Positions 13,436 to 24,942 of a DNA stretch of 64,000 nucleotides are shown piece after piece. This DNA is from Asterias amurensis. Lineage: Eukaryota; Echinodermata; Asteroidea; Forcipulatida; Asteriidae. Within the stretch, counting starts at the first letter, position 1; each line of letters starts with the position of its first letter. The DNA lies in NCBI RefSeq assembly GCF_032118995.1, contig NC_092663.1:2728001-2792000 (forward strand). The letters run 5' to 3'. Below the pieces are notes generated by a model. That model worked only from the letters and a program-made list of their open reading frames with translations. It did no database searches and had not been told where the DNA came from. The position numbers and the translations under genes were made by a program.

Positions 13436-13611
13436 CCAACGCCTGTTGGGTAAAGTTTTACCTAATAGTTATGGTGTTCGCCCACTACATCTAAAACAGG
13501 TAATATTTTACACAAGTTGTGTAATCTTTTCTCTGTGTGCACCAAAACGAATATAAAAACACAGTATTTTTAAAAGGCATAATACACTTTGGGTTTAAAT
13601 AACCCCATTTC

Positions 13612-13925
13612 TTTCTTATCTCTTCAGTCTCCTGACGATGACTAAAGCAAGCTAGTCGAAATGTTGAGACCAATCTCAAGAATTGACTCCGCAGTAGTAC
13701 AGTTAATTACGATCACAAAGCTTAAGTAGTAGTCCCAGCCAATGTTCTATACCTTCCGCCCGGTAGAAGTTAAGAAGCAGGACAGTTCTTTTTAGAACTG
13801 AGCAGTCCCCCAAACAATCCGCAAAATCTACTCCACGGTAGTAGAGTATAGAAGACAGTTCTCTAAGAACAAACTCTACCTGGCAAGTAGATACACACAT
13901 GGTGTTACCGCAAACCAAATAAAAT
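13612..13925 (+). repeat. Dispersed repeat with hammerhead-like core (family M)
   Basis: The block matches 42740-43046 over about 300 bp, including the tracts TACCTGGCAAGTAGATACAC and GGTGTTACCGCAAA. Near its 5' end CTGACGA is followed by a GACTA/TAGTC stem, then GAAA, and is enclosed by GTCTC/GAGAC. This is the order of a type I hammerhead ribozyme core. Penelope-like retroelements are known to carry such motifs in their terminal repeats, so a Penelope-like origin is possible but not shown. Confidence 0.5.
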
Positions 13926-13959
13926 CAATTGAGACCCCCACCATGAAATGCCTCAAATT

Positions 13960-14460
13960 CTATTACAGTTGATTCGTTTCACCCCCATTCTGAAACAACT
14001 ACACTGGCTCCCTATCTCTCAACGAATCCTCTTCAAGCTGATGCTCACTTAATGCTCATTGTCCACAAAGCTCTTAATGACAAGGCTCCCCACTATATTT
14101 CTGAACTGCTTCAAGTTTACACTCCATCAAGGAATCTTCGATCAAGTTCTATGCCTCTCCTCATTGAACCCAAATCTCGACACTCATGGGGTGACAGGTC
14201 TTTTTCTTCAGCCGCGCCACGCACCTGGAACTCTTTACCATTAATCTTCGATTTTGTCTCTGTACCGCAAAATTCAAGTCTCTTCTCAAAACTTATCTCA
14301 TGTCACAGGTTTTCAATGACTAATTTTGTTGTGTCTGTTTTTCTTTGTGTTGTGTTTTGTTTTTGTTTTGTTTTTGGTTTTACTGCGCCTTGAACACCCA
14401 GCAGGGTGGATATGTGCGCATTACAAGTCTTATTATATTATGATATTATTATTATATACA
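13960..14460 (+). mobile_element. LINE 3' end, L2/CR1-like, degraded
   Basis: The reading encodes TPILKQLHWLPISQRILF and, after a frame break near 14050, KALNDKAPHYISEL, LLIEPKSRHSWGDRSF and APRTWNSLPL. This is the typical C terminus of reverse transcriptase ORF2 in L2/CR1-like LINEs. It ends in a tail, GCGCCTTGAACACCCAGC then GCGCATTACAAGTC, and an ATT-rich repeat. Only the last few hundred bases remain, the usual 5' truncation. Confidence 0.8.
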
Positions 14461-14851
14461 GTGTGTGTAACTGTCAAATAATATTAACCTTAGGATCATT
14501 ACAGATTGTAAGAAGAAAAAAAAGTCGAATGTATTTTAAAATGCCCCTGTGTTTTAACTCTCATAGATCTCATATTTCTGTACTACAAACCATGTGGTAT
14601 TAATGTCCATCCTTTCTTTTTTTCCCCTCAAAACCTTAAAAAGGAGAAGATAAAAAGGTAAATATTTACATTTGTCTGTTTCCTAAATTGTGGCATGCAT
14701 CAGGAGATGAACTTGACAGTCATTAAATTTACTTTTAGAACTCCATCAGGGGTGCTATAATACTTGTTTGTTTTTTCTCCTATAATGTTTTGTATATTAT
14801 GTTTTCTTGGTCGTTCTTTTTTTTTCTTACTTCGCATTTTTACCTGTGCAA

Positions 14852-15220
14852 TTAAAGGCAGTGGACATTATTGGTAATTACTCAAAATAATTATTAGCAC
14901 TTTTAAACCTTTTCTGATTACTGGTAATGGGGAGAGGTTGATGGTATAAAACATTGTGAGAAGTAATTAATTACAAGCAAGTAATTTTCCACGAATTTGA
15001 TTTCGAGACCTCAGATTTAGAATTTAAGGTCTCAAAATCAAGCATCTGAAAGCATAAGCTTCGTGTGACAAGGGTATTTTTTCGTTCATAGTTGTCTCCC
15101 AACTTCAACGACCAATTGAGCTCAAATTTTCACAGGTTTGTTTTTTTATGCATAATGTTGAGATACACCAAGTGAGAAGACTGGTCTTTGACAATTACCA
15201 ATAGTGTCCACTGCCTTTAA
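14852..15220 (+). repeat. Family A palindromic element, complete, TTAA-flanked
   Basis: The ends are AAGGCAGTGGACATTATTGG and its near complement AATAGTGTCCACTGCCTTTA, with TTAA at both borders. It is about 369 bp and has a palindromic core around GATTTCGAGACCTC. It is non-autonomous, with no coding capacity. Confidence 0.85.
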
Positions 15221-15710
15221 TAAATGAATGAGTAAAAGAAAGATCACAGATTTACACAAGACTTACATGGTCGAATGATGATATAAAAGTCGAAAACATC
15301 CGTTGAATTATTTCGGTATAGAATGTCGTTGATGAGAAATAAATAAAAATAAACTCCGGTTTGTAGTTTGTTTGGAGTTTATCTCTCAATAGCGTTTTAT
15401 TGGCTGTTTTTAATCGATGTCATGCAAAAAATGTGTCATCGGTATTTCACTTTTTTTTCTTCTCGTGACTTAGAGGGCCAATCGATCTACTACAGGTTTG
15501 TCAATTTATAGCATAGAGTGCTTACACTGCCAACAACTGTTTTTAATTTATGTTATTTATTTATTTATTTGTAAAACCAAGTCTTTTCAAGAACTATCGT
15601 ACTTCAGAGAGTCGTTTCTCACAATGTTTTTCCAACAGCTCTCTGTTTCTCGTTAAAGTAAAGTGTTTATGTTTTAATAATTTATTTGAGTAATTACCAA
15701 ATGTGTAATT

Positions 15711-16445
15711 TTAAAGGGTCTGATGTGGATATTTTTTAGGACACAAAACACAATGTCAACAGATTTACACAAGCTCACACAGTTTGAAGATAATGACGGT
15801 AGAAAGCTTCCCTAAAAATACTTGCTGAGGTGCTGTAGTTTAACACACAAAAAATGGGTAAACCACGACGAAAATAATTTTAACATAACGTATTTTTGTG
15901 ACATTGTTTCACCCATTTCTCAAAAACTGCAGCACCTAATGTTTTTTACTGTAAAGCTTTTCACCATCATTATATTCTAAAACTTTCTACCATTATTATA
16001 TTATGTGAAGCTGTACCCAGGGATACTGGTACTTTTTCAAAATGTCCACAGATTTACATTAAACTTACAGGGTTTGAAGATAACGATAGTGGAAAGCTTC
16101 CCTTCAAATAAATTATTACTAAGGTTGTGTAGTTTTTGAGAAATGAGTAAACAAGTCACAAAATAATTTTGGTCTCATGAGACCAAAATTATTTTAGCAT
16201 GTAAAATCCCCTTAACCAGTGACGATTATTATACCAAAACTATAACATAACTGGTTTATACTTTTTTACATGCTAAAACTGAGACGAAAGTTATTACTTT
16301 TACTCATTTCTCAAAAACTACGGCACCTCAGTAAGTAAACTTTTAAGGGAAGCTTTCTACTATCATAATCTTCAAACTGTGTAAGTTTAATGTAAATCTG
16401 TGGACATTGTGTTTTTTTGTTAGGAAAAAAACATAGACCCTTTAA
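15711..16445. repeat. Family D elements, two units joined or nested
   Basis: Both outer ends carry the family D terminus (AAAGGGTCTG and its complement) beside TTAA. The interior has two sets of the AATGTCCACAGATTTACA and CTCAAAAACT blocks, so the roughly 735-bp stretch holds two units of an element normally about 340 bp. Confidence 0.7.
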
Positions 16446-17054
16446 AGGAATTTAAAATAAAGTGACAATGGTTACACTAGATTGAGCATTCTCGAGGTGG
16501 AACAGGATGAATACATTTCTGAAACAGATTGTACCACTATCAAGGTTCATATAGAACGTACAATGCATTGCGTGGGATGGGATTTTTTTTTTTAAGTAAT
16601 TATAATATCTGCACCGTATCGGCGTTGCACATGGAAGACCTCTTGACTGCGGCACTAATGTATTCGAACCTTGACTGGCTTAGACTTGATTTCAAGTCTG
16701 GTTATTTCTAGTGCACCCGCCACAGAGAAATCCCCCATAGAGTTGCCATCACACGATTAGTCGTGGCCCAAGACTATGGTGCTTGATTCTGGATAGTGTA
16801 CTAAGTGCGGTTGAATCGCCGAAGCGCGCCCGCCACGGTATGATCCAGTTACTTGGACGGCTTGAAATCTAGACTACACTCTGCAAGCTACCATACTCGT
16901 GATCGTAAAATAATGCCAAAGGGAGGTTAGTCTGCAAAAGGGCACTATAATGTGTATCGGGTAGACTATAAAAAGCCATGATCACAGACTTGGAACCAAG
17001 TCTATGTCTGGCTTTGTTGAAGCTTGTCCGGTTGCGCGCGCAAGAGAGCTAACT

Positions 17055-17240
17055 TTAAAGGGACCATTGCCTTAGATCGGGTTGATCTATGAAAGTGTGC
17101 GAAACCGTAGTGTATACATGAAATGCATAATGGTTAGGATGTTTTAAAAGTAGAATATGACGATCCACACAAATAGGCCTCGAAATTGCGTGTTTTTCCT
17201 TTTGTTTTGCGAACTAACGTTGGCTATTTTGTGTGTAGCA
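17055..17240 (+). repeat. Family C repeat, left half
   Basis: The block begins near TTAAAGGGACCATTGCC and contains the CCTCGAAATTGCGTG and TTTTGCGAACTAACG blocks of family C, then stops at the centre of the palindrome. Confidence 0.7.
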
Positions 17241-17380
17241 AAAAAAAAGACTCCCTAGCAATAAAATAGCGTGCCGTATTTAATGTAGTTCATAAGTATT
17301 ATTCACGACGGGTTTAGCAAGAAAGTTAGGCGGCCATCTTGCGCGTTTACAGATTGCAATTATTCATTTTCTTACAGTGT

Positions 17381-17754
17381 TAGAGCCATTGGACCCTTTC
17401 GGTACAGAAAAAACAAAAAAAGGTCACAGATTTACAAATAATTTACATGGTTTACAGAAGGTAATGGTGAAAGACTTCTCTTGAAATATTAGTCCATGAA
17501 ATGCTTTACTTTTTAAGAAAACGGTAAAACAATATTAATTCTCGTTTTAGCGAGAATTACGGATTTATTTCAAACACATGTCATGACACGGCGAAACGTG
17601 CGGAAACAAGAGTGGGTTTTCCCGTTACTTTCTCCCGACTCCGATGACCGATTTAGCCTAAATTTTCACAGGTTTGTTATTTTATATAAAGGTGTGATAC
17701 ACGAAGTGTGGGACTTTGACAATACTGTTTACCGAAAGTGTATAATGGCTTTAA
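17381..17754. repeat. Family B palindromic element, complete
   Basis: The ends are AGCCATTGGACCCTTTCGG and its diverged complement before GGCTTTAAAG. The interior has CATGTCATGACACGGCG and GTGGGTTTTCCCGTTA blocks shared with copies at 27315 and 24348. Confidence 0.8.
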
Positions 17755-18961
17755 AGCACCGGAAGGTAAGCATGCAATGTCACGAGCTTACCGTTAGAGC
17801 GCCATGAGAATTGAAACTGTACTGTAAGCACAAAATCGGCAGTAGGCCTAGTGTTAATTAAAGCAGCTCTACGAAATTGTGGGAAAATTAACCCATGGAA
17901 AAAAAAACATGGGATTCAATGGTGTTGAATTTAGGGCATTCGATGGGATCCAGTGGGATCAAAAGGTGATTTTTCCCCGGGATCCTAATTGATCCCAGTT
18001 GATTCCACTTGGAATACTGTTGAAACAAATGGGATTCCCCACAGTGGATCTCATTCAAACTGTATAGGGAGTGGAGCGGAGAGCAATCACCGATGTTCCG
18101 ACTACCTGTGAGTTGTCGTTTTTGTAAGGGTTGTAATTATATGAATTTTAAAAGGATATAATAACTCACCGTTATCATGTTGCAGATCAGAGCGAATTCC
18201 TTCGCATATTTATGGAGATAGGTGTGGTCCCACTGCTGCAACAGCTGCCGGCGTCTGCCAAATGAATGTAGATATTCCGCCAGTGTCACTCAGAAGTATA
18301 GTGGGGGGGGGGGGGGGGCCTAGTCTTGAAGTCAAGACGGTAATTGTTAAGCGCGGTGTGTAGTTACAGCGCGGCGTAGTTGCGGGGACGATACACACAC
18401 CCTCGATCCCAGTATGTGTGTGTGAGTCAGTCGCGCGCTACCTACGACTGTTGCATGTGTAACATCGCACTGTGACTGTTGCATGAAAGGCAGACAAATA
18501 GGCAGCGCCTAACGACTTGTCATCAAGTCTAGGGGGGGGCCTAAAATAATGTGTATTCGTGTACAGCTCTCATTGGGCGCGTAGCGTAGACTCCCACGTT
18601 CGGGAAAAACGGATGTTTAGTCTTTAATCAAGTCGTACATCATTGTATGTCATCAGCCAACGGTATATTATGTACATGAACTGCAGCATGTGTGCCACCG
18701 AATGAGAGCTGAGCGCATGTTCATGGAGGCTACCGTATCCATCAGTAAACCCTGCCTACACTTAGCAACAGCCTAGCAACGAGAATATTGCACGATTTGG
18801 GTTTTCCCCGAGCACGCAACACACATTCCAGTGCCTATTGAACCGTGCACGTTGGCGTCTGAAACGACCCGAAACTGTTTTGCTTTTGAGCAATAATTGC
18901 GGGGGTAAACACGTAATATGGCCGCCCAATTTTTCTGTTAACCTGTGAAATACACTAAGGC

Positions 18962-19329
18962 TTAAAGGAACACTACAGAATTGGTTTTTGCTGACAAAAC
19001 ATTTGCTGGCAGTGTAAGTACTTTATGTAATCCACCATAATATACATAAACTGAGATCGATCGGCCATCTGGGTCACAAGATAATAGTGAAAAACCGATT
19101 ACAAATTTTGCATTGCTTCGATGGCAAAATAAAAATGAATAAAACGCTCACTGAGCGACAAATTCCAACCGCGAAATTAGATTATTTATTTCTCATCAAA
19201 ATGACATTTCAGACAGAAATATTTCAAGGGATGTTTTCAACTATCATCATCATTAGACCGTGTAAGTTTTATGTAAATCTGTGATCTTCACGATTTTTGT
19301 TTCTTACCAATTCTGTAACGTTCCTTTAA
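18962..19329. repeat. Family E palindromic element, TTAA-flanked
   Basis: The termini AAGGAACACTACAGAATTGG and the near complement CCAATTCTGTAACGTTCC are both bordered by TTAA. It is about 368 bp, non-coding, and the only copy seen here. Confidence 0.7.
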
Positions 19330-19861
19330 GCAAGTTTTTCTGCTACTGTAAGCATGCAAAATTGCTTACCGCTAGCGCTAAGCAGCGCTATGAAATTGAG
19401 GCCTTGTCTCAAATGACATCAGCAATTTATTACTTGTTCTTTCTTTTATCTGCAATAATTGGGGCATACCTTGCAAATGTCATGTACATGTTTTTATAAC
19501 CTCTAAGGGAATGTTTCGCACAAATCTAATGTTAATGTTCAATGCTTGAAAGATTTGTCAATCTTATTCTAAATAAATAAAAAGTTTTTTAAATTAGCCT
19601 GTTTTCAGTGTGTTTTATTTTTTTTTTGAAGAAAGTTCATTCTGTTAATGCTTTTAATGAGGGTCCGATATCACACATGGATTTAGGACTTTGTTTAAAT
19701 AAACTTATGCTTTCTCAATTTTAGTACTTGCACTGTTTTCCTCTTTGTTTACGGGCACATGCTCGTTTTAAAAGACATATTAGGACATCCATGCAATGCA
19801 CAAGCTATAGTTGGCAGGAAAAACTGACATTATTTCTAGACTGATTTTAGTGCAGCTCTAT

Positions 19862-19955
19862 CAGGGCCACGTCTGTTCATGTGTGGTTTGTTGTCATTAG
19901 CCTTCGAGAAAGACTGCTGTGCTAGTGCGCAGCCAGTACCATGGAGGTAGAAATG
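19862..19955 (+). repeat. Family N fragment
   Basis: It shares TTGTTGTCATT-AGCCTTCGAGAAAGACT with 44393-44484, where the block continues into GGGTCGAAACGTCAGGCC. Such tails are common in retroelement ends, but no class can be assigned. Confidence 0.4.
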
Positions 19956-20300
19956 TCATAATGTTATTTTTGCACATCAATTGATTTTCATACACACTTT
20001 ATAACATGCGTTATATGGTACGGTGGGTTAGATAGGGCGAGGCTAGGCATCGCACGGCAGACGGGTCGAAAGCGACCGTGACCAACCAAGAACGTCACTT
20101 ATCAGCAGACCAATCATCAAGCAGAAGTTGAGAGCCTATGTTACTCCACTTTATCCACTGGTTTCATGTGTGAAAAGACAGGTATGAAAGGCGGCCGTTC
20201 ATGTCATTGAAGTGCCCGCCCTCTGTGTTGGATTAGACGGGAGGTGCGCGCAACCAACCTATCGAAGTTCAAGGAAAGGAAGTTGCGCGTAAGTTAAAAA

Positions 20301-20590
20301 CCAAATTAGACCAGGTACACACCGGTTGTACCTGGTCTAATTTCATAGAGCTGCTAAGCAAAACAATTTGCAAAGCATAAAATTTCTTCCTTGGTAAAAA
20401 CAAGGATTACCAACCAAATTTCAATTAAATTGTTGCATATTTCCTTGTTACTGGTATTTTAACTGTTGTTTGTTCATCCTAAAGTCACGTTAAAATTTGG
20501 TTGGTAATCTTGTTTTTATCAGGAAGAAATTTCATGCTAAGCAAATTTCTGTGCTTAGCAGCTCTATGAAATTGGGCCCAGGTCTAATTT
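20301..20590. repeat. Family J palindromic repeat and adjoining stem-loop
   Basis: A stem of at least 16 bp around GGTACA/TGTACC opens the region. It is followed by a palindrome whose ends read CATAGAGCTGCTAAGC and GCTTAGCAGCTCTATG. Related blocks are at 32374-32588 and 59750-59848. Confidence 0.65.
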
Positions 20591-20680
20591 GGTTATCAAC
20601 CTACGCGCAACAAACCAATCATAAAGCTTGGTTATTAACTTACGCGCAACGGACCAATCATACAGCAGCAGTTGTCCACA
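20590..20680 (+). repeat. Two tandem copies of a 37-bp unit with ACCAATCAT
   Basis: Two adjacent units share TTACGCGCAAC or a close form followed by CCAATCATA. A related block, GACCAATCATCAAGCAG, is at about 20108. The CCAAT sequence resembles an NF-Y site, but in a repeat this may mean nothing. Confidence 0.5.
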
Positions 20681-20705
20681 CGTAAGAGGGCGGTATTTAA
20701 CACCA

Positions 20706-20912
20706 CCGTTATAGACCTTTTCGCAAATACTGGGGCGCGCGCGTAAAGCTTGGAATTAGGTGCATAGACCATAGATATAGAATAGAATAACGCTTGGAAT
20801 TAGGTGCATTGTGGTCTAGCTGATTACAAATTTGATTCATATATATCCCACAATGCACCTCATTCAACAGTCTGCGCTTGCGCATTGGTATTTGCGATAA
20901 GGTCTATTTCAG
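20706..20912. repeat. Family K palindromic repeat
   Basis: The ends read ATAGACCTTTTCGCAAATAC and its diverged complement, with AATGCACCTCATTCAAC inside. A second copy is at 28100-28237. Confidence 0.55.
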
Positions 20913-21237
20913 TCTGGTTTAATTTTTCACCCGCAAACAAAATACCACCGTTAAACCAGCATAGCGCCCTCATGTTTGTGTTGGTACAATAATTAAAAAC
21001 ACACGGTACACATGTCAACGCAACGACCATTCAGCTCAACTTCAGTGCTGAACTTTGAATTCGTTAATATTTTCTTCACTTTTTGGCAGAACTTTCGCCA
21101 TTTCTGTGGGTACAAACTACCATCTCTTAGCGAGAGAATCCCAATTGATCGAAAGGAAGGTAAGCAAACACTGTCACTGCGCTCACTCAGACCATAGAGC
21201 AATAAACTGCTCAGCCATGGTCAGACATTTCGGTTTT

Positions 21238-21271
21238 GTCCGGCTCTCGTCTCAACGGGAGACGAGAGCCG
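21238..21271. repeat. GC-rich hairpin
   Basis: GGCTCTCGTCTC and its perfect complement GAGACGAGAGCC are separated by five bases. The flanks continue the symmetry more weakly. It is probably the centre of a short palindromic transposon. Confidence 0.6.
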
Positions 21272-21725
21272 ACGAACGAAACCGAAACAGTTCTAGGTGG
21301 AGCGATTCAGGTGGAGGAGTAAAGTCAGAGAGATCAATTTTATTACATACAAGGTCCTCCTCCCAGTTTTCACGGTAAAATGCCCTTTTCTTTGAATTGG
21401 GAAAAATATAATGATTTGATCATGAATTGTGAATTGAAATAGTGTTTGATGAAACTTTTTCGGTGGGCAAATTTTGTTTATACGGCCTCAACATTATGAC
21501 ATATTTTTGTAGGCTACCTTGTAGAAATGCCTAATTAATAATGTACCAAACTTTTTGCATTTACAAGTGCAAATAATCAGTGGAGCCTTACGTTAGGGAG
21601 TCCGGCACTTTTGAGGTTTTTCCAGAGCACCTACACAAAATTGATATCAATGGAAAGCTTGTCCCATGAGTAATGTGATAGTAAAAAAATTATTGCCATA
21701 GGTTCATTATTCACAAAGTTATGCT

Positions 21726-21750
21726 AGAAACACGTAAGTTACGTGTTTCT
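21726..21750. repeat. Perfect 25-bp palindrome
   Basis: Twelve-base arms AGAAACACGTAA and TTACGTGTTTCT surround one central base. The flanks are not symmetrical over a longer range. Confidence 0.75.
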
Positions 21751-21839
21751 AAGGTTTGGTCAAGGGAAATAAAACCAAATAATAATCTTGGCAAATAAAA
21801 CAAATTTGTTTTCAAGGGACTGTTTACATCGAATGTCGG

Positions 21840-22330
21840 TCACTTCGTATCCAAGTAACTTCGTACCCAAGTCACTTCGAACCCAAGTCACTTCAAACCC
21901 AAGTCACTTCTTACCCAAGTCACTTCGTACCCAAGCCACTTCGTACCCAAGTAACTTGGTACCCAAGTCACTTCGAACCCAAGTCACTTCAAACCCAAGT
22001 CACTTCGTACCCAAGTCACTTCGTACCCAAGCCACTTCGTACCCAAGTCACTTCGTACCCAAGTCACTTCGAACCCAAGTCACTTCAAACCCAAGTCACT
22101 TCGTACCCAAGTCACTTCGTACCCAAGTCACTTCGTACCCAAGTCACTTCGTACCCAAGCCACTTCGTACCCAAGTCACTTCGTACCCAAGTCACTTCGA
22201 ACCCAAGTCACTTCAAACCCAAGTCACTTCGTACCCAAGTCACTTCGTACCCAAGTCACTTCAAACCCAAGTCACTTCGTACCCAAGTCACTTCGTACCC
22301 AAGTCACTTCGTACCCAAGTCACGTACGTG
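21840..22330 (+). repeat. 16-bp minisatellite, about 30 units, with higher-order period
   Basis: The unit is AAGTCACTTCGTACCC. Variants with GAAC or AAAC in place of GTAC recur in a fixed order, giving a higher-order repeat of about six units (96 bp). The unit has no stop in the forward frames, so a 194-residue reading through it is not evidence for a protein. Confidence 0.95.
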
Positions 22331-22787
22331 AATGAGTTGGGTACGGTTGTTGAGACGAAGGAAACAATTTGAAACGATCACCTTCGTTGTTTTGGGGGTT
22401 TTTTTTAAACCAAAGTTGGGGATTCGTTTTTGTTATGAGTAAATAAAACATTCCCTTTTTTGGAGAGTTTTTAAAACAGCAAACGTAGTATTAGTAATTT
22501 ACGGAGGAAAAGCTTGTGTAAAATATGCCCTCAATAACTGCCATTCTCCATCGGTCAAGTCAAAAATGCAGCCCATGACTCCATGAGAAAATCGCGTCAA
22601 AGTGAAGAACATTCATTCAGCAAAAATAATAATAACTGCAAACTTTTTTTTTACAAAGGTTAGTGAGGAATATTTATTCTGATCTTCCCGCAAGTTGTTT
22701 TTAATTACCGTGAAATATAATCAGTGTCGATGTCCACATGAAAGAAAATAATGAAGGCTTGCCAATTCTGTCAGATTCATACAATTG

Positions 22788-22842
22788 GGGTACGAAGTGA
22801 CTCGGGTACGAAATGACTTGGGTATGAAGTGACTTGGGTACG
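22788..22842 (-). repeat. Inverted units of the 16-bp minisatellite
   Basis: About three and a half units of GGGTACGAAGTGACTT, the complement of the main array unit, lie some 460 bp downstream of it. The two blocks can pair and form a foldback structure. Confidence 0.85.
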
Positions 22843-23129
22843 ACAATTTTTGTACAAAAAATTAATCGGTGGGTGTGGCAGAATACAGAAAGTTTTCTAA
22901 CAAAACTTCCAAAGATTTTTTACTTGTTGTTAATTATATTATTCATAAATAAGATTAGGCCTACTTCTTGCCAAAAAAACAGGGATAATTTTCCACCCAA
23001 TCTATTCTACGAACGCACCAGCATCAGATTGGGGGTACACCAGCTAATCTTTCCATTTTTCTTTTGTAGCCTTGAATCAAGGCTGTTGGCGTAGTGTGCC
23101 CCGGCTCGGTGCACGGCACGATTCGGCAA

Positions 23130-23330
23130 CAAAAACTGCACCCAGTGCATACGTGTACATGAACAATGTATACATTGCATTCATTGTGCATTGTACAGCG
23201 AGCACAGTATACATGTACATACATGTAGCGTAGTCATGACTACCGTTGTATGGTACATGTTCCTAATGTACATGTTATGTATACGTGTACATACGCTGTA
23301 CACTTACGCACTGTGTTATGTACAGTGTAT
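23130..23330. repeat. TGTACA/TATACA-rich stretch
   Basis: Many overlapping copies of GTACATG, TGTATAC and their complements give a locally self-complementary tract upstream of CCDC148. No gene or known family was recognised. Confidence 0.5.
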
Positions 23331-24127
23331 TGGGGGTGCACTGGCAGAATTCAGTGATGGGGACTGGAGCGCCTTGATCAAGGCTATTCCATGTGGCTTG
23401 TGATTGTGTGGTCATGATGGAGGAATGATTTATTTATTTTATTTTGTGTGGAGGGGGGGGGTGGTACTGCAGTCCTGTTTATGCCACCGTTCACAAGTGA
23501 AAGAGTAGGGCTATTCACTGATTCAGGCACAAACGAAAATCTCAATAGAACTGTAGCTTTAGCAAACCCTTTGCATTTTTGTCTGAAATTTCCCACCAGG
23601 CCCAGACAGACATGAGTCAAATCCCTTGCGGTGGGTTGTCTCAAGGCTAGGCTGGTCCCCTAACTGTCTCTATCTGCAAGGATAAAGACGGGAACTTGCT
23701 TTTCAGAACCAGTCATTTGATTTGATATGATGATTTCAATGGATAAACATGTAGTGGTGTGATGTGGTGAGTGATGTTAAGCTTGCAATATCTGAAGTTT
23801 GATTGGTCTGACTCTATGACGACGTTTGGCAGCTGCACCTGCGATCGTCTTCACATGAATGTAGGTGAAAGGTGATTATGGACCGCTCTGCATTCCCAAA
23901 CCTGTTCCCCATTCTCGGGACCACATTTTGACGGCGAGCACGCACTGTACTGTATGCTACAGGTTGTTTCTTAGTAAGTTGGGGTGATAGCTTAGGGACC
24001 TCTCACACAAGAATTGGACTTGAATCAAGTCTTAGGTTAAGGCGACTCTCTGACGCCATTTATGAGCATCGAAGTATGACGTCAGATGTTCAGGCTAGTT
24101 CTCTCTCGAGTCTGTGCCATGCTCGTA

Positions 24128-24305
24128 AAGCCTGGTTCATACTTCCTGCGAATGCGAATGCGAAGTGAATTTGACGTCACAACCATCCTTTCGCACTGAT
24201 ATTAGCAAGTGAGTTGAACAGAGTTGAGCTGCTGCAAATTATTCGTTGCGAATTTGTGACGTCAACATTCGTATAGCATTCGCATTGGCAGGAGTATGAC
24301 GGAGT
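24128..24305. repeat. Palindromic MITE-like element (family L)
   Basis: The ends TTCATACTTCCTGCGAATGC and the near complement GCATTCGCATTGGCAGGAG flank an inner TGACGTCAC/GTGACGTCA pair. It has no coding capacity. Confidence 0.55.
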
Positions 24306-24347
24306 AATCAGGCTGACACAAACTCTTTAGAGGAATTCAACTGTCGT

Positions 24348-24778
24348 TTAAAGCCATTGGACATTTTCGGTAAACAGTATTGTCCAAGGCCCACACTTCG
24401 TGTATCACAACTATATAAAATAACAAACCTGTGAAAATTAAGGCTCAATCAGTCATCGGAGTTGGGAGAAATTAACGGGAAAACCCACCCTTGTTTCTGC
24501 ACGTTTCGCTGTGTCATGACATGTGTTTGAAATAAATCCGTTATTCTCGATATCAAGAATTGATATTGTTTTAATGATTTCTAAAAAAGTAAAGCATTTC
24601 ATGGAATAATATTTCAAGAGAAGTACATAACTTCAAGTGACAAGGGTGTTTTTTTTCCCCATTATCATCTCCCATCGTTGACGACTAATTGAGGACAAAT
24701 TTTCACAGATTTATTATTTTGTGCATGTTGAGAGAAGACTGGTCTTTGATAACCACCAATAGTGTCCAGTGTCTTTAA
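24348..24778. repeat. Hybrid element: family B left end, family A right end
   Basis: It begins with the B terminus (AAGCCATTGGACATTTTCGG) and B interior, then changes at about 24628 to the A interior and A terminus (CAATAGTGTCCAGTGTCTTT). TTAA lies at both borders. Confidence 0.7.
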
Positions 24779-24942
24779 GATGTAATAATGTTTTAACTAT
24801 ACATTGTTTTCTTGGTCATTGGTGCCAACCCTTTGCATTTTTTTCTGTAATTTGCAGACCCAACCTTATCAGATGAAGGTCCTCTCCCTGCCATCACTGT
24901 CATCAAGATAAATTCCAGTTTTAAAAGCAATTCTGCTCCACC

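Larger units (their letters stand above)
10771..13540 (+). mobile_element. Element with SAM-domain fragments and possible terminal inverted repeats, degraded
   Basis: An exon-like block at 11098-11164 encodes MDLMKEKLLEWNFPHLVETF, which reads like the start of a SAM domain and ends at a GTAAGG donor. A block at about 12121-12449 encodes a tail with DVCFKTHFVFDLSYQEKCSG and GIWEFIESVVFEL, similar to the C terminus of multi-copy fish SAMD3-like proteins as I recall them. The middle of such a protein is missing and the remainder looks non-functional. Outer sequences CACACTCAGAAAAAG (left) and the complement of CTTTTCTCTGTGTG (right) may be terminal inverted repeats. Inside are direct duplications at 12447-12905 and 13190-13435. 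The element class is unknown to me. Confidence 0.4.
10705..24942. other. Intergenic region between divergent sacsin and CCDC148, repeat-filled
   Basis: No host gene could be assembled here. The stretch holds a SAM-domain-fragment element, a hammerhead-like repeat, a LINE 3' end, TTAA-flanked palindromes of families A to E, palindromes J, K and L, and the 16-bp minisatellite. Nothing was recognised in about 16446-17054, 17755-18961 (some short GGGATCC-like motifs and a G run) or 22330-22780. Confidence 0.6.

Noticed and set aside
21840-22330. Array that could be mistaken for a CRISPR
   Set aside because: Units are directly adjacent with no unique spacers, and the genome is animal.
21788-22372. 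A 194-residue open frame with repeating PSHFVPKSLRTQ-type peptides
   Set aside because: It is the translation of a 16-bp minisatellite whose unit simply lacks stops; the peptide period follows from the DNA repeat.
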